A DNA stretch of 64,000 nucleotides from Rhodobacterales bacterium LSUCC0031 (GTDB taxonomy: Bacteria > Pseudomonadota > Alphaproteobacteria > Rhodobacterales > Rhodobacteraceae). Positions 8,059 to 17,217 of the stretch are shown one piece after another (within the stretch, counting starts at the first letter, position 1; each line of letters begins with the position of its first letter). The stretch is from contig WVSP01000003.1 of NCBI GenBank assembly GCA_015689735.1, positions 454,031-518,030 on the forward strand, given 5' to 3'. The notes under the pieces were generated by a model. It saw only the letters and a list, made by a program, of their open reading frames with translations. It had not been told where the DNA came from and searched no databases. The position numbers and the translations under genes were made by a program.

Positions 8059-9882
8059 ATGGAAGATCAGAACAAAAACCTGATCCTGGCCACGGCCCTG
8101 AGCTTTTTGGTCATCCTTGTCTGGTTCGTGCTTTTCCCGCCGCCTGCACCACCAACCGATCCTAACGCACCGGCAACGGTAGAAAGCCAGACCGGCACCG
8201 GGACGGGTGACATTGCCTTGCTGCCCCCGGCGGCAACGGGCGATGGGGCAAGTGCCGTTGATGTTGCCACTGCGACCACCGCGCCTGCCGCAGTCCGCTT
8301 GCCCATCGATACGCCCGAACTTGAAGGTAGCATCTCGTTGGTAGGTGGGCGCATCGACGATCTATCGCTCAAGGGCTATTTCGAAACCTTGGCCGACGAC
8401 AGCCCGATCGTGCGGCTCCTGTCCCCGGTGGGCAGCGCTGATCCCTACTACGCACTCTACGGCTGGGCGCCCGGCGGCGATCTTGGCTTCGACGATGTGC
8501 CTGGGGCAAATACCGAATGGCGCGTTGAAATGGGTGAGACACTCACTCCCGAAACCCCGGTCACACTGGTCTGGGACAACGGCAAAGGCCTGATTTTCCG
8601 CCGCGTTGTCAGCATTGACGCGAATTTCATGTTCAGCGTCACCCAATCGGTCGAAAATACCGGCACGGCTGCTGTGCGCCTTGCCCCCTATGGCATCGTC
8701 GCCCGCCACGGCCTGCCCGACGACCTGCAAAATTTCTTCATTCTGCATGAAGGGGTAGTGCGCAAAGTCGATGGCCAACTCGACGAATTGGCCTATGACG
8801 ACATCCCCGATCTAGAAGTCATCGCACGCGAGGGTGCGGCCGCCGAGGTGGTCGAGGTTATGGCTGATGGCTGGATTGGGTTCACCGACAAATATTGGAT
8901 GACCACGCTGATCCCCGGCGCGGATCAGCCCTTTAGCAGTGTCACGAAATACGTCGCCAATGCCGATATTTACCAGACCGAGGCGCGCTTGCCCGCCCTG
9001 TCGGTCGAAGCTGGGCAAACCGCAAGCGTGACCACGCAGCTTTTCGCCGGTGCCAAGGAATGGGAAACCATCCGCAACTACCAAAACCAGGGCGGCATCG
9101 AGCGTTTCCTTGATTCCATCGATTGGGGTTGGTTCTATTTCCTGACCAAGCCGATCTTTTGGCTGTTGCATAACCTCAACGTCATGATCGGCAATATGGG
9201 TCTGGCCATCATCGCACTGACCGTGATCATCAAGGCCGTGCTCTTCCCCTTGGCCTACAAGTCTTACGCCTCCATGGCGCGGATGCGCGAATTGCAGCCG
9301 CAGATGGAGAAGCTGAAAGAGCGTGTTGGCGACGACCGCCAAAAGATGCAGCAAGAAATGATGGAGCTGTATAAACGCGAAAAGGTGAACCCTGCCGCGG
9401 GCTGTTTGCCGATCCTGCTGCAAATCCCGATCTTTTTCTCGCTCTACAAGGTGATCTTCGTCACGCTTGAACTGCGTCATGCGCCCTTCTTTGGCTGGCT
9501 GAACGACCTATCGGCGCCTGACACCTCGTCGATTTTCAACCTGTTTGGGCTGTTTCCATGGGCCGCACCCGAACCGGGTAGCTTGCTTGCGTTGATCTTT
9601 ATCGGTGTGCTGCCGATCTTGCTGGGCATCTCGATGTGGCTTCAGCAAAAGCTGAACCCGCAGCCGACCGATCCGACGCAAGCGGCGATCTTTGCGTGGC
9701 TGCCTTGGGTCTTCATGTTCATGCTCGGCGGCTTCGCCAGCGGTCTGATCGTTTACTGGATCGCCAACAACATGATCACGTTCGCCCAGCAATACATCAT
9801 CATGAAGCGGCACGGCTACACGCCTGACCTGTTCGGGAATATCCGCGCCAGCTTCAGCCGGAAAAAGCCTGCGGAAAAATGA
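8059..9882 (+). CDS. yidC: Membrane protein insertase YidC (Oxa1 family)
   Basis: 607 residues, the long Gram-negative form. An N-terminal signal anchor (NLILATALSFLVILVWFVLF) precedes a periplasmic beta-rich P1 domain to about residue 350. Five C-terminal helices follow with the charged loop MRELQPQMEKLKERVGDDR and the conserved NPAAGCLPILLQIPIFFSLY. It inserts inner-membrane proteins alone or with SecYEG. ATG 8059 is preferred over the GTG directly before it. The stop overlaps the MOSC ATG (ATGA), so the operon runs on. Confidence 0.97.
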   Translation: MEDQNKNLILATALSFLVILVWFVLFPPPAPPTDPNAPATVESQTGTGTGDIALLPPAATGDGASAVDVATATTAPAAVRLPIDTPELEGSISLVGGRIDDLSLKGYFETLADDSPIVRLLSPVGSADPYYALYGWAPGGDLGFDDVPGANTEWRVEMGETLTPETPVTLVWDNGKGLIFRRVVSIDANFMFSVTQSVENTGTAAVRLAPYGIVARHGLPDDLQNFFILHEGVVRKVDGQLDELAYDDIPDLEVIAREGAAAEVVEVMADGWIGFTDKYWMTTLIPGADQPFSSVTKYVANADIYQTEARLPALSVEAGQTASVTTQLFAGAKEWETIRNYQNQGGIERFLDSIDWGWFYFLTKPIFWLLHNLNVMIGNMGLAIIALTVIIKAVLFPLAYKSYASMARMRELQPQMEKLKERVGDDRQKMQQEMMELYKREKVNPAAGCLPILLQIPIFFSLYKVIFVTLELRHAPFFGWLNDLSAPDTSSIFNLFGLFPWAAPEPGSLLALIFIGVLPILLGISMWLQQKLNPQPTDPTQAAIFAWLPWVFMFMLGGFASGLIVYWIANNMITFAQQYIIMKRHGYTPDLFGNIRASFSRKKPAEK

Positions 9883-10622
9883 AGGGGCGTCTGGCCCAAA
9901 TTTGGCGCCACCCGATCAAGGGCGTTGGGGCCGAAGCGCTCGCCAATGTCGGCCTGCATATCGACAGGCCCTTGCCCTTCGACCGGGCATGGGCCGTGCT
10001 TGAGGAAGGCGGCGAAGCAGCCGATGGTTGGCGTAGCTGCCGCAATTTCATCCGCGGCGCCAAGGCGCCCACGCTCATGGCCGTGCGTGCGCGTATGGTA
10101 GGCGAGGATATCCACCTCTCCCATCCTGATAGGCCCGATCTGACCATTACCCCCGGCACAGACGCTGCTGGCCCTGCGCTGATCGCTTGGCTGAAACCGA
10201 TCTACCCAGCCGAGCGCCGCGCACCGGCCGCCTTGGTCAAGGCACCGCTCACGGGCATGTCTGATGCGCCCTATGCATCGGTTGCTGTGTTGAACTTCGC
10301 CTCGCTTAGGGCGCTCTCGGACAAGTTGGGCCAAACCCTTGATCCACGCCGTTTTCGCGGCAACCTATGGCTTGACGGATTGGCCCCTTGGGAGGAATTC
10401 GATCTCGTCGGCAAGCGATTGCGGATCGGCGAGGCCGAGCTGGAGGTGATCGAACCGATCACCCGTTGCCGGGCAACCGAGGCAAACCCCGACACCGGCA
10501 AGCGCGACGCTATGACCTTAGCCGCGCTCGAGGATGGTTGGGGCCATACTGATTTCGGCATTTATGCCATGGTGCGACGCGCAGGCCGCGTGGCCATCGG
10601 CGATGAGGTAACCCAGCTATGA
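9879..10622 (+). CDS. MOSC domain-containing protein
   Basis: A 247-aa protein with an N-terminal MOSC_N-like beta-barrel (KGRLAQIWRHPIKGVGAEAL) and a C-terminal MOSC domain with RFRGNLWLDGLAPWEE and PITRCRATEANPDTGKRD. The Cys in TRCRAT corresponds to the position used to ligate molybdenum cofactor in this superfamily (YiiM, mARC, MOCOS C-domain). It probably handles molybdenum cofactor or reduces N-hydroxylated or sulfur substrates. It is coupled by ATGA overlaps to yidC upstream and engB downstream. Confidence 0.88.
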   Translation: MKGRLAQIWRHPIKGVGAEALANVGLHIDRPLPFDRAWAVLEEGGEAADGWRSCRNFIRGAKAPTLMAVRARMVGEDIHLSHPDRPDLTITPGTDAAGPALIAWLKPIYPAERRAPAALVKAPLTGMSDAPYASVAVLNFASLRALSDKLGQTLDPRRFRGNLWLDGLAPWEEFDLVGKRLRIGEAELEVIEPITRCRATEANPDTGKRDAMTLAALEDGWGHTDFGIYAMVRRAGRVAIGDEVTQL

Positions 10623-11272
10623 CCGCCCTGCCCTTTCCCCTTGCTCCTGAACCCGACATGGCCTTGGCAGAAGCGGGCCGCAAGCTTTTTGCAGGCGGTG
10701 CCGATTTTCTCAAAGGGGTCGTCGCGATGGACGGCCTACCGCCTGCCGATCGGATCGAAGTTTGCTTTGCCGGGCGATCGAACGTTGGAAAATCAAGCCT
10801 GATTAATGCTTTAACAGGACGCAAAGCGCTGGCCCGCGCATCGAACACGCCCGGGCGCACGCAGGAAATCAACTTTTTCACCCTGTCCACACAATACTAC
10901 CTCGTTGACCTGCCGGGGTATGGCTATGCCGAGGCGCCGGTGGCCGTGGTCGAGAAATGGCAACGCCTGCTCAAAGCCTATCTGTCAGGCCGCGCCACGT
11001 TGCGCCGTGCCTTCGTGCTGATCGATACGCGCCACGGGGCAAAGCAGGTGGATGAAGACATTATGAAGCTGCTCGACAGCGCGGCGGTTCCGTTCCAAGT
11101 GGTGATGACGAAATCCGACAAGGTTCGCTCGAAAGAACGTGACGCCGCCCTTGATCGCACCCGCGCTGCGCTTGCCAAACACCCCGCCGCCTATCCCGAG
11201 ATCATCCTGACATCTTCCGAGAGCGGCGAGGGGATCGCGACGCTACGGGCCACAATTGCGGCGATGGTCTAG
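10619..11272 (+). CDS. engB: Ribosome biogenesis GTP-binding protein YsxC/EngB
   Basis: This 217-aa TRAFAC GTPase shows G1 GRSNVGKSS (52-60), the switch I motif NTPGRTQ (~76-82), G3 DLPGYG (97-102) and G4 TKSDK (164-168). EngB acts in late 50S assembly and is usually essential. ATG 10619 overlaps the MOSC stop. The gene fits the translation-centred run from rpmH onward. Confidence 0.96.
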   Translation: MTALPFPLAPEPDMALAEAGRKLFAGGADFLKGVVAMDGLPPADRIEVCFAGRSNVGKSSLINALTGRKALARASNTPGRTQEINFFTLSTQYYLVDLPGYGYAEAPVAVVEKWQRLLKAYLSGRATLRRAFVLIDTRHGAKQVDEDIMKLLDSAAVPFQVVMTKSDKVRSKERDAALDRTRAALAKHPAAYPEIILTSSESGEGIATLRATIAAMV

Positions 11273-11368
11273 GGCCGCTGGCTTCATCATTCCATAAATT
11301 CGCAAGCGGTGCTTCACACATGCACCGCGCTCGCCTATGCATCGCACATGTCAGCCACAGGCTCCGAG

Positions 11369-12229
11369 ATGAAACAACGAGATATGACCCGTGATCACCT
11401 TGCCGTCGCCCGTACATTGAGCGAGGCGCTTCCCTATTTGCAACGGTTCAAGAACGCGATCGTGGTCGTCAAATTCGGCGGTAACGCCATGGGCGACGAC
11501 GAGACGATGACCGGTTTCGCGCGCGATATCGTACTGCTCCGACAGGTCGGCGTGAACCCGGTCGTGGTACATGGCGGCGGGCCGATGATCAACGAACTGC
11601 TTGATAAACTTGGGATAAAATCCGATTTCATCGATGGCAAACGCGTCACCGACGCGGCCACGGTCGAGGTGGTCGAGATGGTTTTGTCGGGGCTTGTCAA
11701 CAAGCGGATCGTGCAGGCGATCAATGCGCAAGGGGGGCGGGCGGTCGGGCTGTCGGGCAAGGACGCGGAACTGATGATCTGCGAGGCCGCCGATCCCAAG
11801 TTCGGCTTTGTCGGCGAGCCGGTTGAGGTCAATACCGAGGTGCTGAAGAACCTTTTTGGCGATGACATGATCCCTGTCATCGCGCCCTTGGGCATGGGCC
11901 GCAATGGCGAGACCTTCAACGTGAACGGCGACACCGCCGCCGGTGCCATCGCCGCGGCGCTGAAGGCTGACCGCTTGTTATTGCTGACAAATGTGGCGGG
12001 TGTGAAGAACGCTGCCGGTGAATTAGTGACCGAATTGAAGGCCGCCGAGGTCGAGGAAATGACCGCAAGCGGCGTCATCTCGGGCGGCATGATTCCCAAG
12101 ACGGAAACCGCCCTTCAGGCGGTCCGCGGTGGCGTGCGTGCCTGCACCATCGTCGATGGCCGCGTGCCAAATGCCGTGCTGCTTGAGCTGTTCACCGAGC
12201 ATGGCGCGGGGTCGATGATCCGGGCCTGA
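11369..12229 (+). CDS. argB: Acetylglutamate kinase
   Basis: ArgB phosphorylates N-acetyl-L-glutamate in the second step of arginine biosynthesis. Visible are [10 protein letters not shown] (phosphate binding), [11 protein letters not shown] (~70, acetylglutamate site), the central [16 protein letters not shown] and a C-terminal [10 protein letters not shown]. From ATG 11369 ([11 protein letters not shown]) the protein is 286 aa, the usual size. In-frame starts at 11348 and 11384 are also possible. It lies 96 bases after engB, a common Rhodobacteraceae arrangement. Confidence 0.96.
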   Translation: MKQRDMTRDHLAVARTLSEALPYLQRFKNAIVVVKFGGNAMGDDETMTGFARDIVLLRQVGVNPVVVHGGGPMINELLDKLGIKSDFIDGKRVTDAATVEVVEMVLSGLVNKRIVQAINAQGGRAVGLSGKDAELMICEAADPKFGFVGEPVEVNTEVLKNLFGDDMIPVIAPLGMGRNGETFNVNGDTAAGAIAAALKADRLLLLTNVAGVKNAAGELVTELKAAEVEEMTASGVISGGMIPKTETALQAVRGGVRACTIVDGRVPNAVLLELFTEHGAGSMIRA

Positions 12230-12294
12230 GAGCCAGTCACAAGACGTACACTGGCTGTACAGATCGCGTACATACAGCAAGAGGACGGGCTGTA

Positions 12295-12945
12295 ATGACC
12301 CTTGAGGAGATCGAAGCCCGCCTCGCCCCCCATTGGCTGAGTGTTTTCGGCGGCTTTCACCCCGGCCCGGGGGATGACGCCCCCGCAAACTGTGAGACAC
12401 TCCTGATACTCGGCCCGCGCGAGCCGGGGTTCTGGGCCTATGTCACGGCCGAGGCCGAGTTTCACGATGGCCAGCCCGACCCGCTGGATCGCTGGTCGCG
12501 CCGGTTGATCGGGCGCATCGCCTGTGATCTGGGGGGCAAGGCGCTGTTTCCCTTCGGTGGCCCGCCCTATCGCCCCTTCATCGCGTGGGCCAAGGCCACG
12601 GGGCGGACATGGGCAAGCCCGGTCGGGCTGTTGGTCCATGACCAAGCGGGGCTGATGGTGTCGTTTCGCGGCGCGCTGGCCTTGCGCGATAGGCTGGTCC
12701 TGCCCCCCACCCCGCCCAAGCCGCCCTGCACCGGCTGCGCGCGCCCCTGCACCGAGGCCTGCCCTGTCGGCGCCCTGCACGCCGAGGCCTATGATGTCGC
12801 GGCCTGCCATGCCCATCTTGCGACCGAGGCCGGGCAGGATTGCCGCGATCAGGGCTGCCGCGCGCGACGGGTTTGCCCGGTCAGCCAAACCTATGGGCGG
12901 CAGGTGGCGCAATCGGCCTTTCACATGCGGAGTTTCCACCCATGA
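12295..12945 (+). CDS. 4Fe-4S ferredoxin-type protein (QueG-like C-terminal cluster domain)
   Basis: A 216-aa protein. Its C-terminal third carries CTGCARPCTEACP (Cys145/148/152/156) followed by a second set, Cys171, Cys183, Cys188 and Cys194 (the last in VCPVSQ). This resembles the pair of 4Fe-4S clusters of epoxyqueuosine reductase, but the N-terminal corrinoid-binding part of QueG is not recognisable and the protein is much shorter. It is probably an electron-transfer protein of unknown pathway. ATG 12295 is close to GAGG. The stop overlaps the phosphatase start (ATGA), so the two are co-expressed. Confidence 0.8.
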   Translation: MTLEEIEARLAPHWLSVFGGFHPGPGDDAPANCETLLILGPREPGFWAYVTAEAEFHDGQPDPLDRWSRRLIGRIACDLGGKALFPFGGPPYRPFIAWAKATGRTWASPVGLLVHDQAGLMVSFRGALALRDRLVLPPTPPKPPCTGCARPCTEACPVGALHAEAYDVAACHAHLATEAGQDCRDQGCRARRVCPVSQTYGRQVAQSAFHMRSFHP

Positions 12946-13448
12946 CACTGCGGCTGATCCTGACGCGCCACGCGAAATCGGATTGGGATGATCCCGCGCT
13001 CAGCGATCATGACCGTCCGCTGAACCCAAGGGGGCGCCGTGATGCGCCGCGTATCGGCGCTTGGCTGCAAAGCCATGGGCATTGCCCCGATCTGGCGCTC
13101 GTCTCATCGGCGGTGCGCGCGCAAGAGACTTGGGCGCGGCTCGCGCCGGCCTTTGGCAGCGCCGTGGCGATGGCCACCCTGCCGGAACTTTACCTTGCCG
13201 AAGCAGAGGTGATGCGTCGCGCAATGTGCCGGATGGGCGGTGGTGCGCAAACCGTGATGATGATCGGGCATAACCCCGGTATCGGCGATTTCGCCCAGCG
13301 CATCGTCAGCCAGGTCGTGGCTCACCCACGCTTTCACGACTACCCCACCTGCGCCACCTTGGTGGTCGGGTTCGCGGCACAGCAATGGGCAGAGGTCGAT
13401 TGGGGATCGGGCCGCGCGGTCGATTTCATCGTGCCACGCGATTTGTAA
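12942..13448 (+). CDS. SixA-like histidine phosphatase
   Basis: A 168-aa protein of the phosphoglycerate-mutase-like superfamily. TRHAKSDW near the N-terminus holds the phospho-accepting His, LNPRGRRDAPRIG follows, and MIGHNPGI holds the second catalytic His. The length matches the short SixA branch, which can dephosphorylate His-containing phosphotransfer proteins. A longer frame from 12840 overlaps the Fe-S gene, and the ATGA at 12942 is the natural start. The true substrate is unknown. Confidence 0.88.
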   Translation: MTLRLILTRHAKSDWDDPALSDHDRPLNPRGRRDAPRIGAWLQSHGHCPDLALVSSAVRAQETWARLAPAFGSAVAMATLPELYLAEAEVMRRAMCRMGGGAQTVMMIGHNPGIGDFAQRIVSQVVAHPRFHDYPTCATLVVGFAAQQWAEVDWGSGRAVDFIVPRDL

Positions 13449-13498
13449 GCGCCATGACACAGCCGTTGCGCGTTTGGGAAAACCGCAGTTTGTCCTGT

Positions 13499-13566
13499 CG
13501 CAAAACCCGGGTTTTGCGGGCGGGAAAACCCGGGTTTTCCCGTGCGTTTTCCGTGTCGGAAAACGC
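13499..13566. repeat. Triple-hairpin array (type 1) after the bztD stop
   Basis: Three tandem palindromes lie here: a 20-bp perfect one with core AAAACCCGGGTTTT (13499-13518), a 22-bp perfect one, CGGGAAAACCC and its complement (13521-13542), and GCGTTTTCCG-TGT-CGGAAAACGC arms (13544-13566). A weaker fourth lies at about 13476-13495. The array sits in the convergent gap between the SixA-like gene and bztD, 5 bases after the bztD stop. The same three-part layout recurs at 21337-21403. It may terminate transcription from both sides, although T-tracts are poor. Confidence 0.85.
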
Positions 13567-13571
13567 CCCCT

Positions 13572-14372
13572 TCAGTGACCCAAGATCTGGCTCAGGAACA
13601 GCTTGGTCCGCTCGTTTTGCGGGTTGTTGAAGAAGGCCTTGGGCTCGTTCTGCTCGATGATCTGGCCCTGATCCATGAAAATTACCCGGTTGGCCACGGC
13701 TTGGGCAAAGCCCATCTCATGGGTCACGCAGATCATCGTCATGCCCTCTTCGGCAAGCGCGATCATGGTGTCAAGCACTTCCTTGATCATCTCGGGGTCG
13801 AGCGCCGAAGTGGGTTCGTCAAAGAGCATGATCCGGGGCTTCATGCACAAGGAACGCGCAATCGCCACGCGTTGCTGCTGACCGCCCGACAACTGGCCGG
13901 GGTATTTCAACGCCTGTTCGGGGATTTTCACCTTTTCGAGGAAATACATCGCCGTTTCCTCGGCCTCTTTCTTCGGAACCTTGCGCACCCAGATGGGCGC
14001 GAGCGTGCAATTCTCGAGGATCGTCAGATGCGGAAAGAGGTTGAAGTGCTGAAACACCATCCCGACCTCGGAGCGTACCTTGTCGATGTTCTTGAGGTCG
14101 GTCGAGAGCGTGGTGCCATCGACGGTGATCGTGCCTTTCTGGTGTTCTTCCAACGCGTTGATGCAGCGGATCAGCGTGGACTTTCCCGAACCTGAGGGGC
14201 CGCAGACCACGATCCGCTCGCCGCGGTTCACCGTCAGGTTGATGTCGCGCAGCACGTGGAAGGTGCCGTACCACTTGTTCATGCCCGAGATCTCGATCGC
14301 GATCTCGTCGGAGACCGTCATCTGCGAGCGGTCGATCTGGCGCTCTTGCAGCGCTGTTTGTGCCTCACTCAT
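13572..14372 (-). CDS. bztD: Glutamate/glutamine/aspartate/asparagine ABC transporter ATPase
   Basis: A 266-aa ATPase with Walker [11 protein letters not shown]-loop [10 protein letters not shown], signature LSGGQQQR, Walker [15 protein letters not shown] and switch CVTHEM. It is closest in type to polar amino acid importers (BztD/AapP/GlnQ). The four-gene order binding protein-permease-permease-ATPase matches bztABCD of Rhodobacter, giving the specificity by analogy. A stop-proximal hairpin array follows the gene. Confidence 0.93.
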   Translation of the reverse strand: MSEAQTALQERQIDRSQMTVSDEIAIEISGMNKWYGTFHVLRDINLTVNRGERIVVCGPSGSGKSTLIRCINALEEHQKGTITVDGTTLSTDLKNIDKVRSEVGMVFQHFNLFPHLTILENCTLAPIWVRKVPKKEAEETAMYFLEKVKIPEQALKYPGQLSGGQQQRVAIARSLCMKPRIMLFDEPTSALDPEMIKEVLDTMIALAEEGMTMICVTHEMGFAQAVANRVIFMDQGQIIEQNEPKAFFNNPQNERTKLFLSQILGH

Positions 14373-14384
14373 CGGGTGGCCTCC

Positions 14385-15878
14385 TTATCGGCGGTCGGTC
14401 TGAAGCTTACGCTCCAGATACATGGAATAACGGGACATGAAGAAGCAGAAGGTAAAGAACAGAAGCGCCACGAAGATGTAGAGTTCCCAGTAAATACCGT
14501 TCCATTCCCCCGTCGCACGAATGGCGTTTGTCAGCCCCAGCGGATCGCGCAAGCCGACGAACACCACGAGCGTGGTATCCTTGAACAGCCCGATAAAGGT
14601 GTTCACGATGCCGGGGATGGAAATCTTGAGCGCTTGGGGCAGCACGATCAGCTGCATGGATTTCCAGTAATCGAGACCAAGGCTGTCGGCGGCCTCGTAC
14701 TGGCCCTTGGGCAGGGCGGCGAGGCCCCCGCGCACCACCTCGGCGATATAGGCCGAGGCAAAGAGCGTCACGAGGATGATCACCCGCAAGAGCGCATCGA
14801 AGCTTGAGCCGGGCGGCAGGAAATACTTGAGCAGGGTCGAGGCCACGAACAGCCACACGATTAGCGGCACGCCGCGGATCACCTCGATGAAGGTGACGCA
14901 GACCCAGCGGATGAAAGGCATGGTCGATTGCCGCCCGAGGGCCAGCAAGATGCCGATGGGCAGCGACAAGACGATGCCCGCGGTGCCGATGATGATCGCC
15001 AGCATGAAACCGCCGAACTGGTCAGACGGGATGGCCGGAAGGCCAAGGGGCATGACGCTGTCGAGAACGCCCTTTACATGGGGAAAAAGCGGGAAAAGCC
15101 CAGTATGGCCTACCACCCCCAGCGGGTTGAGGAAGAACAGGATAAAGGCCAGCACCGCCGCAAGCCCGCCACCGAGCAGCCCGTAGCCGCCCGCAACAAC
15201 GCGACCGAGGTACAGTGCGGCCACAAGCCCAAGGGCCACGGTCATCGGCCCCCAGAACGAGCCACCCCAAAACAGGAACACCCCGATAAAGGGATAGGCC
15301 AAGGAGAAGAGCAGCAAACGACGCGGCAAGCTGGCGTAAAGGATCGGTGCGACCGCCACGACCAGCAAGGCCACCGCCAAAAGCGGGCGCCAGTAGCCGA
15401 AGAAGAAGATCGTCAGATTGCTGAGATCGGCCTTCATCGCATTGACGAATTCGATGCGCGCGGTGGCGTTGGAACCTGCGCCGAAGACCGCTTCGAGGCC
15501 ACCGGCGGCGGCGAGCGGTTCGGCATAGAACAGGCTGGACAGGAGCCGGTCATCGGTGGGGTAGAAGCCGAACAGAAGTTGCAGCCAGCGTTCGTTGATC
15601 ACGGCCCAGCAGGCCGCGCTTTCAAGCCCGCGCGCATCGCGGATCTCGCGACATTCGGTCAGTGATCCGGCGACCCAGACACCATTGAGCGTCCAGGGCA
15701 TGATGGCGGCGAGGATGCTCCAGATGAAGTAGATCGACAGGATGGTCAGCAAGGTATTGGTCACCGACGAGAACAGGTTCTCGCGCATCCATTTCAGCAC
15801 GCCGGCCTGACCAGGGGGCGGCGGCGCGGGCGGGATGATGTCGCGGCGGACGAAGGCGACGGAGGATTGGTTGGTCAT
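14385..15878 (-). CDS. bztC: Amino acid ABC transporter permease BztC
   Basis: A 497-aa, multi-spanning inner-membrane permease. Its C-terminal ~200 residues form the HisMQ-type domain with an EAA loop (EAADSLGLDYWKSMQLIVLP). The N-terminal half has extra helices, and a large non-membrane insert lies between the first helix and the rest. This elongated form is typical of the Bzt/Aap pair of permeases and unlike short GlnP. It is 12 bases upstream of bztD and one base after bztB. Confidence 0.92.
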   Translation of the reverse strand: MTNQSSVAFVRRDIIPPAPPPPGQAGVLKWMRENLFSSVTNTLLTILSIYFIWSILAAIMPWTLNGVWVAGSLTECREIRDARGLESAACWAVINERWLQLLFGFYPTDDRLLSSLFYAEPLAAAGGLEAVFGAGSNATARIEFVNAMKADLSNLTIFFFGYWRPLLAVALLVVAVAPILYASLPRRLLLFSLAYPFIGVFLFWGGSFWGPMTVALGLVAALYLGRVVAGGYGLLGGGLAAVLAFILFFLNPLGVVGHTGLFPLFPHVKGVLDSVMPLGLPAIPSDQFGGFMLAIIIGTAGIVLSLPIGILLALGRQSTMPFIRWVCVTFIEVIRGVPLIVWLFVASTLLKYFLPPGSSFDALLRVIILVTLFASAYIAEVVRGGLAALPKGQYEAADSLGLDYWKSMQLIVLPQALKISIPGIVNTFIGLFKDTTLVVFVGLRDPLGLTNAIRATGEWNGIYWELYIFVALLFFTFCFFMSRYSMYLERKLQTDRR

Positions 15879-15879
15879 C

Positions 15880-17100
15880 TCACCGCTCCTTCAATTTGAC
15901 GCTGGAGTTGTAGAGGTTCATCAGCGACGAAATCACCAAGCTGACGATGAGATAGAAGGTGCCGAGCAGCAAGATGCCCTCGATCTCGCGGCCGGTCTGG
16001 TTGATCGTGATCCCGCCCAGCGTGGAGCGGACATCCATGTAACCCACGGCAAGCGCCAGAGACGAGTTCTTGGTCAGGTTCAGGAATTGCGAGATGAGCG
16101 GCGGAATGATCACGCGGAGCGCTTGTGGCAAGATCACCAGCTGCATGGTGCGGTTGGGCTGGATGCCCAGTGCGAATGCCGCCTCGGTCTGGCCGCGCGA
16201 CACGGCCAGAATGCCGGAGCGCACGATCTCGGCGATGAAGGCCGAGGTGTAAAGCGACAAGGCAAGCCAGAGCGCGATCAGCGAATTGCGGACCTGAATG
16301 CCGCCTACGAAGTTGAAGCCACCCAATTCCGGCAGCTCCAGTGTGATGGGGCGGCCCATGACAAAAAAGGCCAGAAGTGCAGGCACGAAGAACAAGGCCA
16401 GCGAGAGGCGGAATACCGGAAGTTGCTGACCAGTCTGTTCCTGACGCTTGCGCGCAAAACGGCGCAGGACGAAGATCGCCGCGAGCGACAGCAAGAAGAC
16501 CGCGATCACAACACCCGAGCCTTCGCCCCACAAGGGCTTGGGGACAAAAACGCCGCGATTCGAAATCGCGACACTATCCCACAAGATCATCGAGGCACCG
16601 CCCCCCTCGCGGAAATCGCGCGGCTGGGGTGTGGCCTCGGTCATCACGGCGAACACGATCAAGATCCAGATCAACAGCGGCGTGTTGCGCATCGCTTCGA
16701 CGTAGAAGGTCATGATGCCGGAGACGACGAAATTCTTGGACAGGCGCAAGACCCCGGCCAACACGCCGATCACGGTGGCCAAGATGCAGCCCATGAAGGC
16801 GACAAGCAGCGTGTTGAGGATGCCCACAAGCGCCGCACGCGCATGGGTATCTTGCGAGGTGAAGGGGATGATCTGCTGGTTGATGTCATACCCCGCCGTT
16901 GACCACAGAAAGGCAAAGCTGAAATCCTTGCCAAGGGCCGCGAGGTTCTGGACGGTGTTATCGACAAGCCAAGCCAGCGACAGCATCAGCATCATGGCTG
17001 CGACGACTTGGATGGTCAGCGATCGGTAGCGCGCGTCGTAGAGCAATTGGCTCAGGCGAAAGCCTTCACGCGGCGGGAGGGTCACTTCGGCCATGCGCAC
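15880..17100 (-). CDS. bztB: Amino acid ABC transporter permease BztB
   Basis: A 406-aa permease. The first helix (~33-50) is followed by a periplasmic segment, a run of helices, and a C-terminal HisMQ-type membrane domain with the EAA-like loop EAAFALGIQPNRTMQLVILP. It pairs with BztC to form the channel. The gap to bztA is 117 bases, long enough for mRNA processing between the abundant binding protein and the permeases. Confidence 0.92.
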   Translation of the reverse strand: MRMAEVTLPPREGFRLSQLLYDARYRSLTIQVVAAMMLMLSLAWLVDNTVQNLAALGKDFSFAFLWSTAGYDINQQIIPFTSQDTHARAALVGILNTLLVAFMGCILATVIGVLAGVLRLSKNFVVSGIMTFYVEAMRNTPLLIWILIVFAVMTEATPQPRDFREGGGASMILWDSVAISNRGVFVPKPLWGEGSGVVIAVFLLSLAAIFVLRRFARKRQEQTGQQLPVFRLSLALFFVPALLAFFVMGRPITLELPELGGFNFVGGIQVRNSLIALWLALSLYTSAFIAEIVRSGILAVSRGQTEAAFALGIQPNRTMQLVILPQALRVIIPPLISQFLNLTKNSSLALAVGYMDVRSTLGGITINQTGREIEGILLLGTFYLIVSLVISSLMNLYNSSVKLKER

Positions 17101-17217
17101 TCCACAAAAAATTGTTCCAGGCCAACAAGTTGTTAGCCAGAAAATGGGTTAATCTGTGCGAAAACGTAACGGAAAAAGGGTCCGGGCAATCATGCCCGAA
17201 CCCCGGTCGTTACAAGA

